Position numbers and translations under genes: made by a program. 11,202 nucleotides of DNA from an uncultured Gemmatimonadota bacterium (GTDB lineage: Bacteria; Gemmatimonadota; Gemmatimonadetes; Gemmatimonadales; Gemmatimonadaceae): assembly GCA_946887155.1 (NCBI GenBank), contig CAMPKM010000058.1:1-11202 (forward strand). Reading direction: 5' to 3'. The notes beneath the pieces are model-generated. The model was given only the letters and a program-made list of their open reading frames with translations. It was not told where the DNA came from and did not search any database. Each line of letters begins with the position of its first letter. Position 1 is the stretch's first letter. Shown here piece after piece: positions 7,133-11,202 of the stretch.

Positions 7133-7172
7133 CGTCAATCGTCAATCGTCAATCGTCAATCGTCAATCGTCA
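7133..7172 (+). repeat. Heptamer tandem array (CGTCAAT x 5.7) at the DinB operon start
   Basis: Five perfect CGTCAAT units (7133-7167) are followed by CGTCA. The last A of that partial unit is the first base of the DinB-family ATG. No interruptions occur. The unit is the exact reverse complement of the array that closes the operon at 11149-11202. Three units read in frame encode RQSSIVN with no stop in any frame. The array occupies the position where a Shine-Dalgarno would be expected, and none is present. Confidence 0.97.
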
Positions 7173-7663
7173 TGGATCTCAGCGCCTTCCTCGACTACTG
7201 GCCCTCGGTGCGCAACCGCACGCGCCGGCTCATTCCCCTCATTCCGGCTGACCGCCTCGAATGGGCGCCCGATGACAGCCGCTGGTCGTTAGGCGACCAG
7301 ATGCGCCACCTGGTCGGCATCGAGCGATGGATGTACGCCGAAACCGTGCATGGACGCCCGACCCGCTATCCGGGGCATGGCCGCGAACTGGCCGATGGAC
7401 TGGCCGTGGTGCTGGCGTACCACGACCACGCGCACGAGGAGTCAATGGCCCTCTTCCGCGCCCTGACGCCGGAACAATGGGCCGGCAGGTCGGTCACCCC
7501 CGCCGGCACCACGATCAGCACCTGGAAGTGGCTGCGCGCCATGATCGAACACGAAGCGCACCACCGCGGGCAGATCTACCTGATGCTCGGAATGCTCGGG
7601 GTCGCGACGCCACCCCTTTTCGGGCTGACCGAGCCGCAGGTGCTGGGGGTTTCCCGGCAGTAA
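7172..7663 (+). CDS. DinB/YfiT-family four-helix-bundle putative metal-dependent protein
   Basis: The ATG at 7172 gives 163 residues, the normal DinB/YfiT size. The fold is a four-helix bundle whose three His residues bind a divalent metal: H46 in SLGDQMRHLVGIE, and two of H127, H130 and H131 in IEHEAHHRGQIY. The C-terminal HxxxHRGQ-type motif is the family hallmark. Known relatives include bacillithiol/mycothiol S-transferases and maleylpyruvate isomerase-like proteins; many are uncharacterised or damage-inducible. A thiol-transfer role would fit the redox genes downstream, but that is inference. The frame stays open upstream to 6983, through the repeat array. That extension would overlap vapB and lengthen the protein beyond family size, so I reject it. 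The start lacks a Shine-Dalgarno and abuts the heptamer array. The next gene starts 9 nt after the stop. Confidence 0.9.
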   Translation: MDLSAFLDYWPSVRNRTRRLIPLIPADRLEWAPDDSRWSLGDQMRHLVGIERWMYAETVHGRPTRYPGHGRELADGLAVVLAYHDHAHEESMALFRALTPEQWAGRSVTPAGTTISTWKWLRAMIEHEAHHRGQIYLMLGMLGVATPPLFGLTEPQVLGVSRQ

Positions 7664-7672
7664 ATTGCCCGG

Positions 7673-9949
7673 ATGCATTTCAGTGCCTTCCTGTTTTTAC
7701 AGACCGTCGCCGCGCCAGCCGTCCAGGGCGGAAGCGCCCCCGCGTTCGATATCCCGCGCGCCGCTGAGGAAGTACAGGTCGACGGCAACCTCGCCGAGGA
7801 TTCCTGGACCAGTGCCGCGCGACTGCACGGCTTCTTTCAGTATGAGCCGTCGGACGGCCAGCCGGCCACGCAACCGACCGAAGTCCGCGTCTTCTACACC
7901 GCCAAGGCACTGTACTTCGGCATCATCGCTGGTATCCGGCCTGGCGCAAACCTCAACGCGACCGTCTCCAATCGCGACAACATCCTGAGCGACGATCGCG
8001 TCCTCATCTATCTCGACACGTTCAATGATCGCCGTCGCGCCTTCATCTTCGGCGTGAACCCGTACGGCATCCAGCTCGACGGCGTGCGCAGCGAAAGCGG
8101 CGGCACCGCCGGACGCATGTTCGGCGGCGGCGAAGACTGGAGCCCGGACTTCCACTACGATTCGCGCGGCGTGCTGACCGATTCCGGCTACGTGGTCGAG
8201 GTACGCATTCCATTCAAGAGCCTTCGCTTTCCGGCCGACGAGACCCAGGCGTGGGGCATCAACGTCTCCCGGGTCACGCCGTCGACCAACACGACCGACA
8301 CCTGGGTCGACACCCGCCGGGCGTCGGCGAGCTTCCTGTCGCAGGTCGGGACGATGCGCGGCATCACCAACGTCGAACGCGGCGTCGTCACCGAGTGGCA
8401 GCCGTTCTTCACCACGGTCATGAACGGGGCACACGATCCGGTCAGTGACAGCTTCGACCGGGGCGCCGCGCACGGCGAGGCCGGCGTCAACCTCCGGCTC
8501 GGCTTTCCGGCCGTTTCGCTCGATGCGACCATTAACCCCGACTTCAGCCAGGTCGAAAGCGACGTCGGACAGGTGACCGCCAACGAACGGTTCGCGCTGT
8601 TCATCCCCGAGAAGCGCCCCTTCTTTCTCGAGGGCATCGAGCTCTTCTCGACGCCTAACCAGTTGGTGTACACCCGCCAGGTCGTTGCACCCGCGGCGGG
8701 TGCCAAGCTGACCGGCAAGGTCGGCCCGTTCGGCCTCGCGCATCTCACCGCGCTCGACGACCGGCCAGGCAGCGACGCACTCTTCAACATCTCCCGACTG
8801 CGCACCGACCTCGGCGGCAGCTCCGTTGCCGGCATCACGCTCACCGACCGGCGTCTCGATGGCCATGCGAACACCGTCGTCGCGGCCGACACGCGCCTGG
8901 TCTTCGCCGACTTCTATTACCTCGAAGCGCAGGCCGGACAGTCGCGCACCACGAATGCCGGTCTGACCGAAACGTCGCCGATGTTCCATGCCGCGCTCGA
9001 TCGCACCGGTTCGCTCTGGGGCTTCCACTATCAACTCACCGGATTTGGCGAAGACTTCAGCACCGAATCCGGTTTCGTTCCTCGAACCGACAACATCGAC
9101 TTTCGCTTCTTCAACCGGCTCGCGTTCTATGGCCGCGGCGAAACAGATTTCGTGCGCAGCCTCTGGCTGTTCGGCGGGCCGAACCGGATCTGGCACTTCG
9201 ACGATTTCGGCCGCACCGCGCCGCTGGAAGGCGGCGAGGAACTTCGCGCCACGTTCGTGCTGCGCGGCGGGTGGCGCCTGAACGCGACGATGAACCGCGA
9301 CTTCTTCACGCTCGAACCCGAACTGTTCGATGGCGTGACGATGGCGACGATCGAAGGGACGCAGGAGCCGTATCTTCCGCCGAAGAAGCTGGACAACCTC
9401 TGGAATGGCACGGTCACCGTGAACCTGCCATCACGCCGAACGCTCGATGCGTCGATCGGCTATACCGGCGGCGCCGTGGCGATCTTCGCCGAAGGCACCG
9501 AGGGCCGGTCGCAGCGAATCGACGCCACGTTAGGCTGGCGGCCGACCCCGGGCATCCGCGTCGAGGCGCTGGCCGCACTGTCACGACTGACGCGCGCCCA
9601 CGACGGCTCCGAAGTGTCCCGTACCCTCATCCCGCGACTGAAGCTCGAGGTGCAACCGCGGCGCGCCCTGATGTTCCGCGTCGTGACCGAACTCCGTGAC
9701 GATCGCCTCGATGCGCTGCGTGCCGCCGGCACACAGTCCATCCTCTACGTCGATGGCGTGCCCTCGGCATCGGCCGATAACCGCAGCCTCCGCACCGACT
9801 GGCTCGTGTCGTACGAACCATCGCCAGGCACGGTGGCGTTCCTCGGATATGGCAACACGCTCGAGCGACCATTGCTCGATGACCAGCGAGGCCTGCGACG
9901 CGCCGTCGATGGCTTCTTCCTCAAGCTGGCGTATCAGTTCAGGAACTGA
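7673..9949 (+). CDS. DUF5916 outer-membrane protein with N-terminal CBM9-like domain
   Basis: The 758-residue protein starts with a short signal-like segment (MHFSAFLFLQTVAAPAVQG). A CBM9-like beta-sandwich at about 30-215 follows, with VDGNLAEDSW, VRVFYTAKALYFGI, DDRVLIYLDTFNDRR and VVEVRIPFKSLRF. The DUF5916 hallmark comes next: NPDFSQVESDVGQVTANE and then IPEKRPFFLEG at about 311-321. The rest is a run of amphipathic strands ending in FFLKLAYQFRN, as expected for an outer-membrane beta-barrel. The family is abundant in Gemmatimonadota, Bacteroidota and Acidobacteriota, often with peptidases or TonB systems, and its function is not established; carbohydrate binding at the surface or passive transport is plausible. 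The last residue is Asn rather than the usual terminal Phe. The Shine-Dalgarno is poor, suggesting translational coupling to the DinB gene. The CcdA-like gene follows after 2 nt. Confidence 0.93.
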   Translation: MHFSAFLFLQTVAAPAVQGGSAPAFDIPRAAEEVQVDGNLAEDSWTSAARLHGFFQYEPSDGQPATQPTEVRVFYTAKALYFGIIAGIRPGANLNATVSNRDNILSDDRVLIYLDTFNDRRRAFIFGVNPYGIQLDGVRSESGGTAGRMFGGGEDWSPDFHYDSRGVLTDSGYVVEVRIPFKSLRFPADETQAWGINVSRVTPSTNTTDTWVDTRRASASFLSQVGTMRGITNVERGVVTEWQPFFTTVMNGAHDPVSDSFDRGAAHGEAGVNLRLGFPAVSLDATINPDFSQVESDVGQVTANERFALFIPEKRPFFLEGIELFSTPNQLVYTRQVVAPAAGAKLTGKVGPFGLAHLTALDDRPGSDALFNISRLRTDLGGSSVAGITLTDRRLDGHANTVVAADTRLVFADFYYLEAQAGQSRTTNAGLTETSPMFHAALDRTGSLWGFHYQLTGFGEDFSTESGFVPRTDNIDFRFFNRLAFYGRGETDFVRSLWLFGGPNRIWHFDDFGRTAPLEGGEELRATFVLRGGWRLNATMNRDFFTLEPELFDGVTMATIEGTQEPYLPPKKLDNLWNGTVTVNLPSRRTLDASIGYTGGAVAIFAEGTEGRSQRIDATLGWRPTPGIRVEALAALSRLTRAHDGSEVSRTLIPRLKLEVQPRRALMFRVVTELRDDRLDALRAAGTQSILYVDGVPSASADNRSLRTDWLVSYEPSPGTVAFLGYGNTLERPLLDDQRGLRRAVDGFFLKLAYQFRN

Positions 9950-9951
9950 AC

Positions 9952-10665
9952 GTGGACTTCTCGAGTCTCGCAGACAAACTCGGCACCAGTCCGATGGCGG
10001 CGCTACCGCTGCTGTTCGTCGCCGGACTGTTGACCAGCCTGACGCCGTGCGTGTACCCGATGATCCCGATCACGGTCGCACTGGTCGGCCAGGAATCGAT
10101 CGGCGCGCAGAAGTCGCGCTGGCGCCCGCTGCTGCTGACGCTTTCGTACGTCTTCGGTGTTGCCATCGTGTACGCACTGCTCGGCGTGATCGCCGGGATG
10201 TCGGGAACGATCTTTGGCACCATCAGCTCGAACCCGTGGCTGTATTTCCTGCAAGCCAACGTGCTGCTGCTCGCGGGCTTGTTCATGCTGGACGTCTTCA
10301 CCTTCACGATTCCCGCGTCGACGCTCGCCTGGGCAACGCGTGTCGGGGGTGGCGGCCACTATGGTGGCGCGTTCGCCATGGGATCCGTCTCGGGCCTGGT
10401 CGCGGCTCCCTGCGGCGCTCCCGTGATGGCGGCCGTGTTGACCTGGGTCACGCGAACCCAAAGCGCGGTTCTGGGGTTCATCTACCTGTTCGTGTTCTCC
10501 CTCGGGATGTGTGCCCTGCTGGTGGTCGTCGGGGTATCTTCCGGGAGCGCCGCGGGCCTGCCGAAGGCCGGCGCCTGGATGCTCCGCGTGAAGCGGATCT
10601 TCGGATTCATCATGCTCGGCGTGGCCGAGTATTACCTGATCAAGATGGGACAGGTGTTGTTATGA
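9952..10665 (+). CDS. CcdA/DsbD-type transmembrane thiol-electron transporter
   Basis: The 237-residue membrane protein has about six hydrophobic segments (roughly 15-40, 60-83, 95-118, 138-160, 166-190, 212-235). It carries the redox-active pair of this family. C33 is in LTSLTPCVYPMIPIT and C154 is in SGLVAAPCGAPVM, matching the two transmembrane cysteines of the DsbD central domain. It would take electrons from cytoplasmic thioredoxin and pass them across the inner membrane. The DsbD alpha domain and the C-terminal thioredoxin domain are absent, but a TlpA-like thioredoxin is encoded by the next gene with a 4-nt overlap, so the two form a split DsbD/CcdA-type system. The GTG start has AGGA at 9941-9944, seven bases upstream, inside the end of the DUF5916 gene. 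Partners downstream could be cytochrome c maturation or repair of oxidised envelope proteins; the window does not say which. Confidence 0.94.
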   Translation: MDFSSLADKLGTSPMAALPLLFVAGLLTSLTPCVYPMIPITVALVGQESIGAQKSRWRPLLLTLSYVFGVAIVYALLGVIAGMSGTIFGTISSNPWLYFLQANVLLLAGLFMLDVFTFTIPASTLAWATRVGGGGHYGGAFAMGSVSGLVAAPCGAPVMAAVLTWVTRTQSAVLGFIYLFVFSLGMCALLVVVGVSSGSAAGLPKAGAWMLRVKRIFGFIMLGVAEYYLIKMGQVLL

Positions 10666-11153
10666 GATCGATGGCACTGGTTATTGCCGGAATGGTCCTG
10701 TTGAATGCGCCGGTTCGCGCGCAGGAATCCGGGATCGCCGTTGGAAGTGATGCGCCGGGCGCAGTGGTCGAAACGCTCGACGGCAAGCCCGCCGACATCG
10801 GCGACTATGTGAAGAAGGGTCCGACGCTGCTGCAGTTCTGGGCGACGTGGTGCACCAACTGCAAGGCGCTCGAGCCGAAGATCAATGCCGCGATCGCCAA
10901 GTACGAAGGCAAGGTGCAGTTCGTGGCGGTGGCGGTGTCAGTGAACCAGAGCGTCGAGCGGATCAAGGCATACCGCGATCGCTACAAGATGACGCATGAC
11001 ATCGTGTACGACCGGAAGGGATATGCCGCCGACGCGTATGAGGTAGCGGCCACGTCGTACATCGTTGCGATCGACAGCAAGGGAAAGGTGGTGTACACCG
11101 GGCTCGGCGCGGACCAGGATATCGAGGCGATCGTCGCGAAAGCCATCAATTGA
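10662..11153 (+). CDS. TlpA/thioredoxin-like periplasmic thiol-disulfide protein
   Basis: The 163-residue protein has a signal peptide or membrane anchor (residues 1-20, cleavage likely at VRA/QE) and one thioredoxin fold. The active site is WCTNC with C64 and C67, within LLQFWATWCTNCKALEP. The usual TlpA insert follows (VNQSVERIKAYRDRYKM). In YEVAATSYIVAIDSKGKVVYTG the position of the conserved cis-proline before the Thr is Ala130, a notable change. It presumably accepts electrons from the membrane protein encoded just upstream, whose stop it overlaps (ATGA, 10662-10665), and reduces disulfides in the periplasm. The start is fixed by that overlap and by the signal peptide. The long frame upstream of this ATG, reaching 9696, is only antiphase reading of the two preceding genes. 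The stop codon TGA and the preceding Asn codon lie in a heptamer array. Confidence 0.93.
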   Translation: MRSMALVIAGMVLLNAPVRAQESGIAVGSDAPGAVVETLDGKPADIGDYVKKGPTLLQFWATWCTNCKALEPKINAAIAKYEGKVQFVAVAVSVNQSVERIKAYRDRYKMTHDIVYDRKGYAADAYEVAATSYIVAIDSKGKVVYTGLGADQDIEAIVAKAIN

Positions 11154-11202
11154 CGATTGACGATTGACGATTGACGATTGACGATTGACGATTGACGATT
11201 GA
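11149..11202 (+). repeat. Heptamer tandem array (ATTGACG, at least 7.7 copies) at the operon end
   Basis: Seven perfect ATTGACG units plus ATTGA run to the window edge, so the full length is unknown. The unit is the exact reverse complement of CGTCAAT at 7133-7172. The array starts in the last sense codon of the TlpA-like gene (AAT TGA), so the stop codon is part of the first unit. Because 7 is not a multiple of 3, TGA appears every 21 nt in each frame, so the array closes all three forward frames. Confidence 0.97.

Noticed and set aside
7133..7172. CRISPR-like array
   Set aside because: The 7-bp units are contiguous with no spacers, and no cas gene is present; the same holds for 11149-11202.
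7697..9196. 499-codon open frame on the minus strand
   Set aside because: It lies wholly antisense to the DUF5916 gene, whose domains are recognisable. The antisense product shows no family motif, and long antisense frames are common at this GC content.
9696..10661. Long in-frame upstream extension of the TlpA-like gene
   Set aside because: It reads the DUF5916 and CcdA-type genes in another frame. The real protein starts at 10662 with a signal peptide and a 4-nt overlap.
1..11202. A new defence, phage or biosynthetic system
   Set aside because: Apart from vapBC, all genes fall in general families (translation factor, enzymes, propellers, envelope redox). I see no nuclease-helicase set, reverse transcriptase, integrase or large synthase.

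Overview
The window is about 11.2 kb of GC-rich (by eye near 65% G+C), densely coded bacterial chromosome. Several genes encode exported proteins with signal peptides: a beta-propeller protein, a six-repeat kelch protein, a DUF5916 outer-membrane barrel and a TlpA-like thioredoxin. Together with a DinB/YfiT-type protein and very high GC, this mix suggests a Gram-negative soil-type lineage such as Gemmatimonadota, or less likely Acidobacteriota. That placement is inferred from gene families; there is no rRNA or other phylogenetic marker apart from EttA.

Layout. (1) 28-1224 (-): a secreted beta-propeller-like protein, divergent from the next block across a 158-bp gap. (2) 1383-3406 (+): a tight three-gene unit of FAD-dependent monooxygenase, GNAT acetyltransferase and MaoC-like hydratase. 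It ends in a doublet of 23-bp hairpin-forming repeats. (3) 3599-4579 (+): a secreted kelch beta-propeller with its own Shine-Dalgarno. (4) 4661-6337 (-): ettA, the energy-sensing ABC-F translation factor, convergent with the kelch gene. (5) 6516-7069 (-): a complete vapBC toxin-antitoxin pair with a palindrome upstream. (6) 7172-11153 (+): a four-gene unit of DinB-family protein, DUF5916 outer-membrane protein, CcdA/DsbD-type membrane electron conduit and TlpA-like thioredoxin. Gaps or overlaps are 9, 2 and -4 nt. The last two genes together make a split DsbD-like reducing system delivering electrons to the periplasm.

The most unusual structure is repetitive DNA. A heptamer array (CGTCAAT, 5.7 copies) runs right into the start codon of the DinB gene. 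The exact reverse-complement array (ATTGACG, at least 7.7 copies) begins inside the stop codon of the TlpA-like gene, so a 4-kb operon is bracketed by inverted heptamer arrays. The left window edge lies in a different heptamer array (ACTAACC). Separately, the heptamer CGTTAGG recurs about nine times on both strands. By hand count it contains 7 of the 10 in-frame TTA leucine codons of the window, which suggests a genome-wide signal motif rather than ordinary codon use.

I see no CRISPR array, phage gene, transposase, tRNA or rRNA. I do not claim a new defence or biosynthetic system; the repeat architecture is what deserves follow-up. No stretch over 300 bases lacks a gene.
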